64,000 nucleotides of DNA from a bacterium (GCA_017405875.1 JAFQZM010000017.1:124001-188000), one strand, 5' to 3'; numbered from the stretch's first letter, positions 42,307-50,849 are shown. The notes: a model not told the origin generated them from the sequence alone. Numbers and translations are program-made.

Positions 42307-43989
42307 ATGAAAAAATGTTCAATAATTATAGCAACTTTAATATTCATGCTCTTTGTATCGTGTTCGTCAAACAGCAAATCTCAAAACGATTCTGACACCA
42401 TTCCAGATGCCGATTCCGACGGCAGTGATGCAGAAAGTATCGATGAAGATGCTGATTCGCAAGATGTCGATGTTAATCCATCCGATGATTCCGATTCCGA
42501 AAGTAGTGTTCCTTCTCAGGAAGAACCTGACAACGGTTCCGGCTGTCCGATTGTTGAAGGAGATCAGGATTATGAAAAACTATGGCTGACAGACGATGAT
42601 CCTTATGCCGACAGGGAAAATTTTCTCTACAAATATTACGGAGATTACAATGTCGCAGCCGATGATCCGGAACAAGTCAGGGCTACTTTGTGGAAATATC
42701 ATTTTAGCAGTTATAATGGATGCAGAATATATAACCAGTGTTCAAAAGCAGATATCCATCCTTATGAGGCATGTGCCGACAACTATCCGTTTGAACCTAT
42801 ATTGATTGAAGACTATCCTAATCAGGATGATACAGTTGTAAAAAACGAAAACATACTTAAAAACAAATGCGACGGCTTGATGACACCAGAAAAACGTTGG
42901 AAAAACGACTGGATTTACGGAAGAGACCCTGAATATTTTGCAAAAAACGGTAAGGTGGTTTTTATAATGAAATCTTATTATGCTCCAGGAGTAGTCGGTA
43001 CTTTTGTGTTTGATATTCCAACAAGACAACTTATAAAAATCGGTGACGGTGCCGCAAAATTAGACTTTAACGGGCATACGGTTTTGATGTCAACCTACAA
43101 CAAATCTATAAATGATGATTCTCCGGATCTTCCCGGATATCAGATGCCTGTTCAGGAAGTAATTTATTACGACATAGAAAAGCATAAATACGGTTATGCG
43201 TGGTACGGAGAAAAGTTCTATGGAATCAACTATTTAGGTTTAGGTGACAGTTATGCAATGATGAGCTATCAGACAAAACCTGATGATTACGGAGAAATGA
43301 AAGTTGTTTATACCAAAATAGGTGACTGGAAAAATTGGAAAGAATTAAAAAAATTCACAGATAACGGTATGGATTGGGTAGCAGCGATTTATCCTAATTT
43401 TTACGGCAGTCAGGTTGTTTTTTTGAACTATGATGTTGCAGCAATTTTCTGTGATCTTGAGAAAGGAGATGACGGTTGCGTGAAAGTTTCCGATGAAAAG
43501 GAAAAAGCATACTCTCCCAAAATGGTCGGCGACAGAAAAATTATTTATATTTCAACAAGTTATGATGAAAATGGAGCGGAATTAAATAATATAATTCAAC
43601 TGGAATTAAATAAAGACGGGAGTGTAAAAAGCAGAGATATTTTAATCCATGATGACAGAATAAATGCGATAAGAGATGTTAATAACGAATTCCTTCTTTA
43701 CAGCATAAAGATTGGCGAAACAGAGAACGAACACCCTATATCTGCACCATGTTACTATCGTTTCAGCGATAAGAAAACAGTGTGTCTGGACAGTGAAGAA
43801 GACGCTTTGTTTACGAAACATTACTCCTATATGCCCGGTTACGGCAGATACTTGGTTTATCAGCATTATTTCGACTATGTTCTGAGAGATATGGAGTGTT
43901 ACTGTGACTATCATCCCGACAGATGCCCTTACAGCGATTACACTCCTAACCCGGATAATCCCAAAATTCCGGTGTGGAGGAAAAAGTAA
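42307..43989 (+). CDS. Asp/Ser-rich surface lipoprotein of unknown function
   Basis: The ATG at 42307 with a GGAGG site gives 560 residues. A lipobox F-V-S-C precedes about 65 residues of Asp/Ser/Glu-rich spacer. The rest (about 85-560) is Tyr- and Asp-rich and looks like repeated beta strands, with motifs such as V-F-D-I-P-T-R-Q-L and V-F-L-N-Y. This suggests a beta-propeller-like fold similar to WD40/TolB-type surface proteins, though that is only an impression. Several Cys could form disulfides. Codon use is AT-richer than the envelope genes, in keeping with an accessory region. Confidence 0.7.
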   Translation: MKKCSIIIATLIFMLFVSCSSNSKSQNDSDTIPDADSDGSDAESIDEDADSQDVDVNPSDDSDSESSVPSQEEPDNGSGCPIVEGDQDYEKLWLTDDDPYADRENFLYKYYGDYNVAADDPEQVRATLWKYHFSSYNGCRIYNQCSKADIHPYEACADNYPFEPILIEDYPNQDDTVVKNENILKNKCDGLMTPEKRWKNDWIYGRDPEYFAKNGKVVFIMKSYYAPGVVGTFVFDIPTRQLIKIGDGAAKLDFNGHTVLMSTYNKSINDDSPDLPGYQMPVQEVIYYDIEKHKYGYAWYGEKFYGINYLGLGDSYAMMSYQTKPDDYGEMKVVYTKIGDWKNWKELKKFTDNGMDWVAAIYPNFYGSQVVFLNYDVAAIFCDLEKGDDGCVKVSDEKEKAYSPKMVGDRKIIYISTSYDENGAELNNIIQLELNKDGSVKSRDILIHDDRINAIRDVNNEFLLYSIKIGETENEHPISAPCYYRFSDKKTVCLDSEEDALFTKHYSYMPGYGRYLVYQHYFDYVLRDMECYCDYHPDRCPYSDYTPNPDNPKIPVWRKK

Positions 43990-43998
43990 TCTTTAGTC

Positions 43999-44196
43999 CT
44001 ACAGCTCGCAGCCGGTGAGGGCTTTGAACTCCTCAAGGTCTTTGCAGCCGAAAATATTCAGCGTTGCCTGGTTTGCGTAAAGAAGTTCTTCGTTCCCGCC
44101 AGCCTTGTAGATGAAAAATCCTCCCGGCATGTGGCGGCCGATCTTTTCCGCAAGTTGAATAGTCTGGTCGTTGAGTTCGAAGTTTTGTTCCGGCAT
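43999..44196 (-). pseudogene. Truncated copy of the PAS kinase N-terminus
   Basis: From the ATG at 44196 the first 62 residues equal those of the kinase at 36300 apart from one start-proximal change. The frame then reads C-E-L and stops. The underlying DNA (44009-44197) is the second copy of the 189-bp repeat. A GGAGG ribosome site precedes the ATG, and the stop of the ATPase at 44223 lies 26 bases upstream, as if the kinase once followed that ATPase. The fragment holds only half a PAS domain and is unlikely to function. Confidence 0.85.
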
Positions 44197-44222
44197 GGCT
44201 TCCTCCAAATTTTTTCTTAAAA

Positions 44223-45821
44223 CTATTTCTCAAATTTCTCGATCACGCACTCGTGTATTTTGCTTTCTTTATCGTAGTTAATTCCGACTAAAAGCAGATT
44301 GTCGAGATAATTTTCAAATCCTGCTGGATAATTTCTTTCTTTGATTTGCTTAATTGCGGTGTCTGCATCTTTGTTGTATTTCAGTTCAACTACCATTGCA
44401 GGATCCTTTTTATCAAGCGGAATAAAGCCGATATCTGCAAAACCGTTGCCTGTAGGAAGTTCTTTAACAATCGTGTACTTTGAACGAGCCGTGTAATATG
44501 CAAGTATTATTGCAGTTTTAAGAGATGATTCATTGTTGTAGTCAAGCGGATCTGCGACTGTCTGATGGGCTTTATCAAGTGCGGCGGCAACTCTTTCAGC
44601 ATCACCTTTGACAGTCCAGTTAAGCAATTTTTCAGAATCTTCGATCATTTCAGCAATCTTGCTAAAATTGCCAGCCTTTTTCAAAGCTTGTTCCCATTCC
44701 TGACGGATCTCTTTATTCGGGATTCTGCAAAGCCTTTTATCTTCGTCGAAATTCAAATATCCGAGATGTATAAGATATGCGAAAATATCATCTTTTGTTG
44801 AAAAATCTTTCAGGGAGTTCAAGAAACCTTCAGGATTGACCGGGATTTCCTTTCCGGCCATCATATCCATAACACCGCTTTTCACACCATCGAAATTGAG
44901 ATTTATATACTCTGAAACGACTTCGTAAGATCCTGAAATGTTCCAATAATTTTTGAATTTGCGGCGGGTCATTGCTTCAACGACAGAATTGGGATTATAA
45001 ATATCAAGACTGCCGATTTTATATCCGTCATACCAGTTTTCACACTCGGAAAAATCCATGTTGTATTTGTCGCAGAGAGACTTGACTTCATCTTTTGTAA
45101 AACCGAAATATTCTTCAAAACCAAACGGGTCAAGCATCGTTGACTCTTTGAAATTATTGAGTTTTGACTGAATTTTGTCGCGTATGATCGGTAGAATTCC
45201 AGTAATGTAGGCAAGAGCGACAGTCGGAGAAAGTTCGTTGCTTTTAAACAATGAATTCAGAAAAGAACGGTATTCCTCCAGGAGTTCCTTATTTTCGGAT
45301 TCTCTGACAAGCGTGTCGTATTCATCAATAATTATTACGAATGGTATCTTGATTTTATCATATACCCGCTGAATCATCTTCACTGCATGGTCGGTGTCAG
45401 AAAATTCTATATCCGGAAATTCTTTCTGAAAATCTTCCAGAAGTTCTTTTTCCAAATATTCAACGATTTCGTTTTTATTCTTCAAACGGTTGTAAATCGA
45501 ACCTAAATCCACGGATAATACATTGAATTTATTAAGATTAACCTTGAAATCAAAGTCCTTTTCAGCTTCGTTTTGTGCTTGAGCAATCTTTAAATCTTTG
45601 AAAAGTTTGTAAGAATCACATCCTTTTGAGAAATATGCCGCCATCAAATCCCGAACGATAGATTTTCCGAAACGACGTGGACGGGATATACAAATAAACT
45701 TTGAAGATCTTGTATTCAATACAGAGCACAACTTTTTCAGAATAAGTGATTTGTCAACAAAAATTTCTTCGGCAAGAGCAGCCTTAAAATTTTCATTTCC
45801 CGGATTGACATAAGTTCCCAT
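44223..45821 (-). CDS. AAA-ATPase-like / PD-(D/E)XK nuclease-fold protein, copy 2
   Basis: The 532-residue paralogue of the protein at 39064 has the same opening (M-G-x-Y-V-N-P-G-N-E-N), P-loop S-R-P-R-R-F-G-K-S and Walker B-like F-V-I-I-I-D-E-Y. The C-terminal nuclease-fold motif is G-F-A-D-I-G-F then A-M-V-V-E-L-K. Both active-site regions look intact. The ribosome site is GGAGG. It is transcribed leftwards from a promoter about 100 bases upstream. Its role is unknown; multicopy families of this type are sometimes discussed as mobile or defence-related. Confidence 0.9.
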   Translation of the reverse strand: MGTYVNPGNENFKAALAEEIFVDKSLILKKLCSVLNTRSSKFICISRPRRFGKSIVRDLMAAYFSKGCDSYKLFKDLKIAQAQNEAEKDFDFKVNLNKFNVLSVDLGSIYNRLKNKNEIVEYLEKELLEDFQKEFPDIEFSDTDHAVKMIQRVYDKIKIPFVIIIDEYDTLVRESENKELLEEYRSFLNSLFKSNELSPTVALAYITGILPIIRDKIQSKLNNFKESTMLDPFGFEEYFGFTKDEVKSLCDKYNMDFSECENWYDGYKIGSLDIYNPNSVVEAMTRRKFKNYWNISGSYEVVSEYINLNFDGVKSGVMDMMAGKEIPVNPEGFLNSLKDFSTKDDIFAYLIHLGYLNFDEDKRLCRIPNKEIRQEWEQALKKAGNFSKIAEMIEDSEKLLNWTVKGDAERVAAALDKAHQTVADPLDYNNESSLKTAIILAYYTARSKYTIVKELPTGNGFADIGFIPLDKKDPAMVVELKYNKDADTAIKQIKERNYPAGFENYLDNLLLVGINYDKESKIHECVIEKFEK

Positions 45822-45839
45822 GAAAACCTCCGAATTTCG

Positions 45840-45892
45840 GTAGAGACGTCATACTATGGCATCTTGGGGCATTTGCACCCGTAGAGACATGA
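45840..45892. repeat. GTAGAGAC direct repeats in the ATPase leader
   Basis: GTAGAGACGTCA (45840-45851) and GTAGAGACATGA (45881-45892) are 41 bases apart, between the -10 at 45918 and the start codon on the minus strand. They might bind a regulator or be a remnant of a dispersed intergenic repeat. Confidence 0.35.
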
Positions 45893-45917
45893 CCTGACAC
45901 ATTTCAAAAACCAAAGA

Positions 45918-45945
45918 ATTATAGCAGAAAAACACTTGAAAACAA
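45918..45945 (-). promoter_or_regulatory. Candidate promoter of ATPase copy 2
   Basis: On the minus strand TTGTTT (45945-45940) and TATAAT (45923-45918) have 16-base spacing. The leader to the ATG is about 95 bases. The 140-base gap also holds the GTAGAGAC repeats. Confidence 0.45.
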
Positions 45946-45961
45946 GGCATATTTTCTTCAT

Positions 45962-48900
45962 TTACGACCGGCCGTTATCCTCGTTTTTTCCGATGAGCTC
46001 TTCAAGTGTCTGATAGAGCTGTTCAGGTTTTACAGGCTTACTGAGATGTGCGTTGAGCCCTGCCTGAAGAGAACGCTGCACATCTTCGTCAAATGCGTTT
46101 GCGGTGAGTGCGATTATCGGGATCTTTTTCGCATCGGCCCGTTTCATTGCACGGATGACTCTTGTCGCTTCAAGTCCGTCCATTTCCGGCATACGCATAT
46201 CCATGAGTATCGCGTCGTAAGTCCCTTCGGGCTTGGACGAGAAGGTATCTACCGCGATTTTTCCGTTTTCAGCGACATCGCAATCTATTCCGCGCATCTG
46301 CAGGATCATTTTCAGGATCTCTGCATTGATCTGGACATCTTCCGCGACAAGGACTTTTCTTCCCGAAAGTTCCGCTTTGTGCTCGGCATGTTTTGTCACG
46401 GTGCTTTTGCGTCTTACCGCATCCTGGAACTCGTCGAGAAGGTTCGATGCGAATAGTGGTTTCGCTATGAAACTGTCAACTCCTGCCTGGACTGCTTCGT
46501 CAAGGATGTCGTCCCACTTGTATGCCGTGAGGATGATGATGGCCGACTCGTTTCCTACGATCTTGCGTATCTCTCTCGTCGTTTCGATTCCGTCCATTTC
46601 AGGCATCTGCCAGTCGACAAGGATCAGGTTGTAGGGATTTTGCCTTGCGTGGCGCAGCTTGACCATCTCTATCGCTTCTCTGCCGGAAGAAACCGTTTCC
46701 GAGGCTATTCCCGATTTTTCGAGGACGAGTTTGGCATGTTCGCATGCAACAGGATCGTCATCGACGATGAGGACGCTCATTTCGTGCGGTTTTATCTCCA
46801 GAGCATTATTGCCGGAATCTTTTCTTGCCGAGTCGAGAAGGGTCACAGTCACGGTAAAGGCCGAACCTTTTCCTTTCTCGCTTTCGACGCTTATGTTGCC
46901 GTTCATCATTTCGACGATGTTCTTCGTGATCGCAAGTCCCAGTCCCGAAGAGCCGTATTTGTTGGACGCTGACAAGTCTTCCTGTGCGAATGTGTCGAAA
47001 ATATGCGGCAGGAACTCTTTGCTCATGCCGATTCCTGTATCTCTGATGACGAAGCGGAGAGTCGATTTGCCGTCGAACTGGGCCGTCCTTTCGATATCCA
47101 GGTTGATGTTGCCGCCGGCAGGAGTGAACTTCACCGCGTTGCCTAAAATGTTGATGAGCACCTGGCGCAGCTTCATGTTGTCGCCGATGTAGAAATCATC
47201 GACGTGCCCGTTTATGTGGCAGTGGTAGTCGAGCCCTTTCCCTGAGCACTGGCTGCTGAACATCGTGTTGATGTATTCGACCAGTTTCGAGAACTGGAAT
47301 TCCTCGTTTTTGAGTATCAGGCGCCCCGATTCTATGCGGGACATATCGAGAATGTCGTTTATCAGGCTCAGGAGATGTTCCGCCGAATCTCCGATCTTGA
47401 TGAGATATTCGCGTGTTTTCGGGGATATGTCCGGGTCGTTGAGGGCAATGTTGTCAAGGCCTATGATCGCGTTCATCGGAGTCCTGATCTCGTGGCTCAT
47501 ATTCGAAAGGAACGCCGTTTTTGCCTTGTTTGCCTCTTTTGCAGCCTCAAGAGCGTTGCTCAAAGCCTCGTTGTTCGCGATTGTCTGGCGCGTCTCGGCA
47601 TCGACGTTGGTGAAGCAGGCTCCGACTGCGTGAACTAAGTGGTCATCCCTGTCCTCGGGGTGGCGTACTCCGGCGAAGCGGACCATCTCGTACGATTCCT
47701 TCCCGTGGCGTGAAACCATGTAGCGGTAGGAAATGACTCTGTTTTCCTTGAGCCCTTCCCTGATGTTGTCAGGCTGGATGAAGTTCAGAAATTCTTCACG
47801 GTATTTCCCGGTGACATAGTGTTCCGCATATTTCGTGACCGATTCCAGGTATTTGAACTTTTCGCCGACTTTGAATCCGTTTTCTATATCGGAGTGAGCC
47901 TGGTAGCAGACACCTTCGTTTTTGTCGAGCTCAAGATAGTAGACGCTCCAGTAATCCGAACACAGTGCGGTTATGAGCCTTGTCTGCTGCGTTCTCTGTC
48001 TTTCTTCTTCAAGCAGCTTTTCCTGAAGTTCGAGCCTGTGTTCAAGTTCTTGCTCTTCGATATCGGCCGCCTTTTTTTCGACCAGAAGTTTCGTGTTCTT
48101 TTTCTGCTGGAAAATTATGAATGCGAAAATGATCATCAGGAGGAACGTGGCTGAGAGCGACTGCATAAGATTCCTCGTGATGATAGCGTCCGAGATCGAG
48201 CTTATGTTATCGGCGATGACGTTTTCACGGATGAGGTAGGTGAGAAACCAGTCTGTCCCGGCGACCGGAATATAGCTCAAAGTCTCTCTGATCCCGTTGT
48301 AGGTAAATGAGGCTATGCCTTTTTGGGCGTTGTTGAAATGGTTTTCGATATCTTCATAAGAGTAATCATCCTCGAAGTCAGCGTGCTGAAGGGCTTCAAG
48401 CAGGTTGTCTTCCACTGCGAGACCTCCGAGGACCGTATTGGAAAGAGCGATGCCGTTTTTCGTGTAGATATTGCTGAAAGTCGCTGCGTCCTTGTTCGAG
48501 TGCATTGAAACGCCCTGGAGCATTTCCTCCATTTCGATCTCCATGAAGCACGCAGAGAGTTTTTCGTCTCCGACAGAAAGTCCTTTTACAGGGATCGCGA
48601 TGATGACTTTCTTGTCCGCGCTTTTCAGGTTGAATATCGATATTTCGGGCTTTGAGATCGTTTTGTAGTCGAAATGGTAGTCGCCGATGTTGTCCTGTTT
48701 TCCGTTGGCAGTGTGGATTATCCCGTTGGAATCTACGAAAGCGAACTTCACGAGTTTGTAGAGCTTCTTCATCCTCGCCTGGAACGTCTGAAGATGCTCT
48801 TCGTCGCTCAGGTCTTCATCTGTCATAAGGCTGACGGCGGTCTTCAGGTCGCTTATTCTTCCCTGCAGATTTGCTGCGACGACCTGCTCACGCCTGCCGG

Positions 48901-49057
48901 CAAGCTCGTCGAGGTAGAGAAGGCTGACCGATCTGACGGCTTTCTCCGTGTCGAGTCTCGCTTTCTGACCTTCCCAGAACGTTCCTGCGATCATCAAGAC
49001 CGCAACGACAATAATGCCAAAGATGCTTAATCTCAGGATATTACGTTCTTTGAACAT
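45962..49057 (-). CDS. Membrane-anchored Cache-type hybrid histidine kinase with two receivers
   Basis: In 1031 residues: a first membrane helix (about 10-28), a periplasmic sensor (about 30-295) of the double-Cache type (F-A-F-V-D-S-N-G-I near 105, and later W-F-L-T-Y near 270), a second helix (about 298-318), coiled coil, and the PAS-like domain shared with the kinase at 36300 (about 360-490). The kinase core follows (His522 in S-H-E-I-R-T-P), then two receivers with Asp in L-V-D-W-Q-M-P and L-M-D-M-R-M-P. It should sense a small extracellular molecule. A separate Hpt protein such as the one at 33099 may receive its phosphate. Confidence 0.93.
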   Translation of the reverse strand: MFKERNILRLSIFGIIVVAVLMIAGTFWEGQKARLDTEKAVRSVSLLYLDELAGRREQVVAANLQGRISDLKTAVSLMTDEDLSDEEHLQTFQARMKKLYKLVKFAFVDSNGIIHTANGKQDNIGDYHFDYKTISKPEISIFNLKSADKKVIIAIPVKGLSVGDEKLSACFMEIEMEEMLQGVSMHSNKDAATFSNIYTKNGIALSNTVLGGLAVEDNLLEALQHADFEDDYSYEDIENHFNNAQKGIASFTYNGIRETLSYIPVAGTDWFLTYLIRENVIADNISSISDAIITRNLMQSLSATFLLMIIFAFIIFQQKKNTKLLVEKKAADIEEQELEHRLELQEKLLEEERQRTQQTRLITALCSDYWSVYYLELDKNEGVCYQAHSDIENGFKVGEKFKYLESVTKYAEHYVTGKYREEFLNFIQPDNIREGLKENRVISYRYMVSRHGKESYEMVRFAGVRHPEDRDDHLVHAVGACFTNVDAETRQTIANNEALSNALEAAKEANKAKTAFLSNMSHEIRTPMNAIIGLDNIALNDPDISPKTREYLIKIGDSAEHLLSLINDILDMSRIESGRLILKNEEFQFSKLVEYINTMFSSQCSGKGLDYHCHINGHVDDFYIGDNMKLRQVLINILGNAVKFTPAGGNINLDIERTAQFDGKSTLRFVIRDTGIGMSKEFLPHIFDTFAQEDLSASNKYGSSGLGLAITKNIVEMMNGNISVESEKGKGSAFTVTVTLLDSARKDSGNNALEIKPHEMSVLIVDDDPVACEHAKLVLEKSGIASETVSSGREAIEMVKLRHARQNPYNLILVDWQMPEMDGIETTREIRKIVGNESAIIILTAYKWDDILDEAVQAGVDSFIAKPLFASNLLDEFQDAVRRKSTVTKHAEHKAELSGRKVLVAEDVQINAEILKMILQMRGIDCDVAENGKIAVDTFSSKPEGTYDAILMDMRMPEMDGLEATRVIRAMKRADAKKIPIIALTANAFDEDVQRSLQAGLNAHLSKPVKPEQLYQTLEELIGKNEDNGRS

Positions 49058-49181
49058 ATTTCTCCTCCGTGTTAAAAATCAAAATCGCGCGATATTATAA
49101 TAAAAAAACCTAATTTCAATTTTTAGGGGAGCTGGAAAAGCGTCTCTGTAAAATTTTTAGCCTTCTCGCTTTTTTCAAAAA

Positions 49182-49200
49182 ATTGAGTATAATACGGCAG
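49182..49200 (+). promoter_or_regulatory. Promoter core of the DUF3791-DUF3990 module (third partial copy)
   Basis: The AAATTGAGTATAATACGGC sequence (TATAAT at 49188-49193) equals the core of the copied promoter segments at 38964 and 41996. About 25 bases downstream is GAGAGGAAC, the ribosome site of the DUF3791 gene. The rest of the 167-base gap is AT-rich and holds a perfect palindrome, ATCGCGCGAT (49084-49093), near the divergent kinase start. Confidence 0.6.
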
Positions 49201-49224
49201 TTTTTGGTTTTGAGAGGAACTTGT

Positions 49225-49443
49225 ATGTGCAAAAAAGAGGAATTGGAATTTTCAGTTTTTCTTATTCATCAGCTTTCTTACGCCTGGAATAAAACTCCAG
49301 TGAAAGTGTATGAAATAGTCAATAAAACCGGTATTTTGGACAATTATATCATTCGTTGCTACGATGTGCTTCACACTATGGGAGAGCAGTATCTTGTCAA
49401 CGACATCACCGATTTTGTCAGAGAAAAGGGAGTAGCCGTATGA
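49225..49443 (+). CDS. DUF3791-family small protein
   Basis: The ATG at 49225, with a ribosome site GAGAGGA, gives 72 residues. It has the family features: E-F-S-V-F-L-I-H near the start, V-Y-E-I-V-N-K-T-G-I-L-D-N-Y-I near the middle, and Y-D-V-L-H-T-M-G-E-Q-Y-L-V-N-D-I. DUF3791 is common in gut bacteria next to DUF3990. Its stop overlaps the next start (ATGA). It may be the antitoxin-like partner. The remnant at 42096 is a broken relative under a similar promoter. Confidence 0.85.
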   Translation: MCKKEELEFSVFLIHQLSYAWNKTPVKVYEIVNKTGILDNYIIRCYDVLHTMGEQYLVNDITDFVREKGVAV

Positions 49444-49919
49444 TCGTCTACCACGGGGCAAACAGAATCGTGCAAAATCCCGACATTTCATTTTCAAAGG
49501 CTTTTCTTGATTTCGGCAAAGGTTTTTATGTAACGAGTTTCAAAAAACAGGCTGAAAAATGGGCTTTGCGAAAGGCTATGCGATACGGTGGTCTGGCGTT
49601 TGTGAATGTTTTTGAAATGCCGGATGATCTTTCTCTCTACAAAGTGCTGAAATTTGATAGCGAGGATGAAAACTGGCTTGAATTTGTCTGTGAATGCCGA
49701 AGAGGTTCGGAAAGTTACAAAAATTACGATATAATAATCGGCAAAGTTGCTAACGATGACGTGTTCAAGACTGTAAACATGTATTTTCAGGGACTTTGGG
49801 ACAAACATAAAACTTTGGAAGAACTCAGATACAGTCAGGCTAACAATCAAATTTGTGTCGTAAACGGCGAAATTATTGCCGAAGTTCTTAAATTTAAAGA
49901 TTTTTACGAAGTGAATTAA
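49440..49919 (+). CDS. DUF3990 protein, ADP-ribosyltransferase-like fold
   Basis: The ATG at 49440 overlaps the DUF3791 stop and gives 159 residues. Its opening I-V-Y-H-G-A-N and following D-F-G-K-G-F-Y-V-T and A-E-K-W-A are the DUF3990 pattern. They resemble the H-G and F-Y motifs of the ADP-ribosyltransferase superfamily, to which DUF3990 has been linked. Q-I-C-V-V-N near the C-terminus may supply the third motif. If active, it would modify a target with ADP-ribose from NAD. Translational coupling with two small genes suggests a toxin-antitoxin or conflict module; no such activity is proven here. Confidence 0.82.
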   Translation: MIVYHGANRIVQNPDISFSKAFLDFGKGFYVTSFKKQAEKWALRKAMRYGGLAFVNVFEMPDDLSLYKVLKFDSEDENWLEFVCECRRGSESYKNYDIIIGKVANDDVFKTVNMYFQGLWDKHKTLEELRYSQANNQICVVNGEIIAEVLKFKDFYEVN

Positions 49920-50141
49920 ATGGTTGATCAGGAAAAACTGACAAAATTTTACAAGCAGGAACTCGAGACCAACATAATCGGATATCTCGCTGAAAAACTG
50001 GGTGTTGATTTGAGAAAGGCGATGGATCTTTACTACACAAGCAAGCTTTGCACCCAGATAGAACAGGGTTTATACGGCATCGAAAATCTGGATTACAAAA
50101 ATCTTGCCGAAGATCTGATTGAAACAGAGATCAATAAATAG
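49920..50141 (+). CDS. Small protein following DUF3990 in the module
   Basis: The 73-residue protein starts directly at the DUF3990 stop (TAAATG), so it must be translationally coupled. It is predicted helical and contains R-K-A-M-D-L-Y-Y-T-S-K and G-L-Y-G-I-E-N-L-D-Y, features of short proteins often found in this position. I cannot attach a firm family name. With DUF3791 it may bracket the putative toxin as a second neutralising or accessory protein. Confidence 0.72.
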   Translation: MVDQEKLTKFYKQELETNIIGYLAEKLGVDLRKAMDLYYTSKLCTQIEQGLYGIENLDYKNLAEDLIETEINK

Positions 50142-50174
50142 ACAGTTTTCCTGTTTGCCTTGAATCTCGATCTG

Positions 50175-50197
50175 AGAGTGTGGTTCAAGAACACTCT
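50175..50197. terminator. Hairpin between convergent module and Sel1 genes
   Basis: AGAGTGT (50175-50181) pairs with ACACTCT (50191-50197) around a 9-base loop. There is no T run. It sits 33 bases after the module's last stop and may end transcription from either side. Confidence 0.4.
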
Positions 50198-50249
50198 AAT
50201 TATTATGCTGTTCACTGGGTAAGTATCTTAGACATTCGTCAACATTTTT

Positions 50250-50831
50250 CTACAGCTCTTCTTCGGATTCGGAAAAAATGATTTTTCTGATTTTAGGATT
50301 TTTAATAGAGGATTCAACAATTTCTTTAGCTTCAATATTTCCCCGTTTAGCCGCTTGAACATACCATTGGAGAGCCTTGCCATTATTTTGAGTTACTCCG
50401 TAACCATTGGCATAAGCCTCGCCAAGCTTAAATTGAGCATCAACATGGCCTTGATATCCTGCTTTTCTAAGCCATTTAACAGCTTTTGAATAATCTTCTT
50501 TTACTCCGTAGCCATGAATATAGGCTTCGCCAAGCATGAATTGAGCATCAACATGGTTTTGTTCTGCTGCTTTTCTGCACCATTGAGTAGATTTTTTATA
50601 ATCTCTTGTTACTCCTAAGCCGTAAAAATACAATACGGCAATATTATATTGAGCGTTTGCATCGCCTTGCTCCGCCGCTTTTTCAAACCATTTGGCCGCT
50701 TCGTCTAAATAACGAAAAGCAAGGGTTTCCATTGCTCCAATATCACCTTGCTTTGCGTCTTTTCTCAATCTTGCAAGTTCTTTCATTTTTAACCGCTCGG
50801 CTTCTTTTTTTAATTTTTCAAGATAATCCAT
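50250..50831 (-). CDS. Sel1-repeat protein
   Basis: In 193 residues about three to four Sel1-like repeats of 36 residues run from about 45 to 170, each with the pattern A-x-x-x-L-G/A-x-x-Y-x-x-G-x-G-V and A-x-x-W-x-x-K-A-A. The N-terminus is a charged helix and there is no signal peptide, so it is cytoplasmic. The start has GGGGGTTA upstream. It is the last gene of a leftward run behind four XRE regulators, 18 bases after the nearest. Sel1 proteins usually mediate protein contacts; the partner is unknown. Confidence 0.88.
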   Translation of the reverse strand: MDYLEKLKKEAERLKMKELARLRKDAKQGDIGAMETLAFRYLDEAAKWFEKAAEQGDANAQYNIAVLYFYGLGVTRDYKKSTQWCRKAAEQNHVDAQFMLGEAYIHGYGVKEDYSKAVKWLRKAGYQGHVDAQFKLGEAYANGYGVTQNNGKALQWYVQAAKRGNIEAKEIVESSIKNPKIRKIIFSESEEEL

Positions 50832-50849
50832 TCTTAACCCCCTAATATT

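Noticed and set aside
38644-44197. An insertion sequence or integron as the cause of the duplication
   Set aside because: No transposase, integrase or terminal inverted repeats were seen, so the mechanism is left open.
50175-50197. Possible tRNA because of a GGTTCAAGA loop
   Set aside because: Only one stem is present; no acceptor, D or anticodon arms could be found around it.
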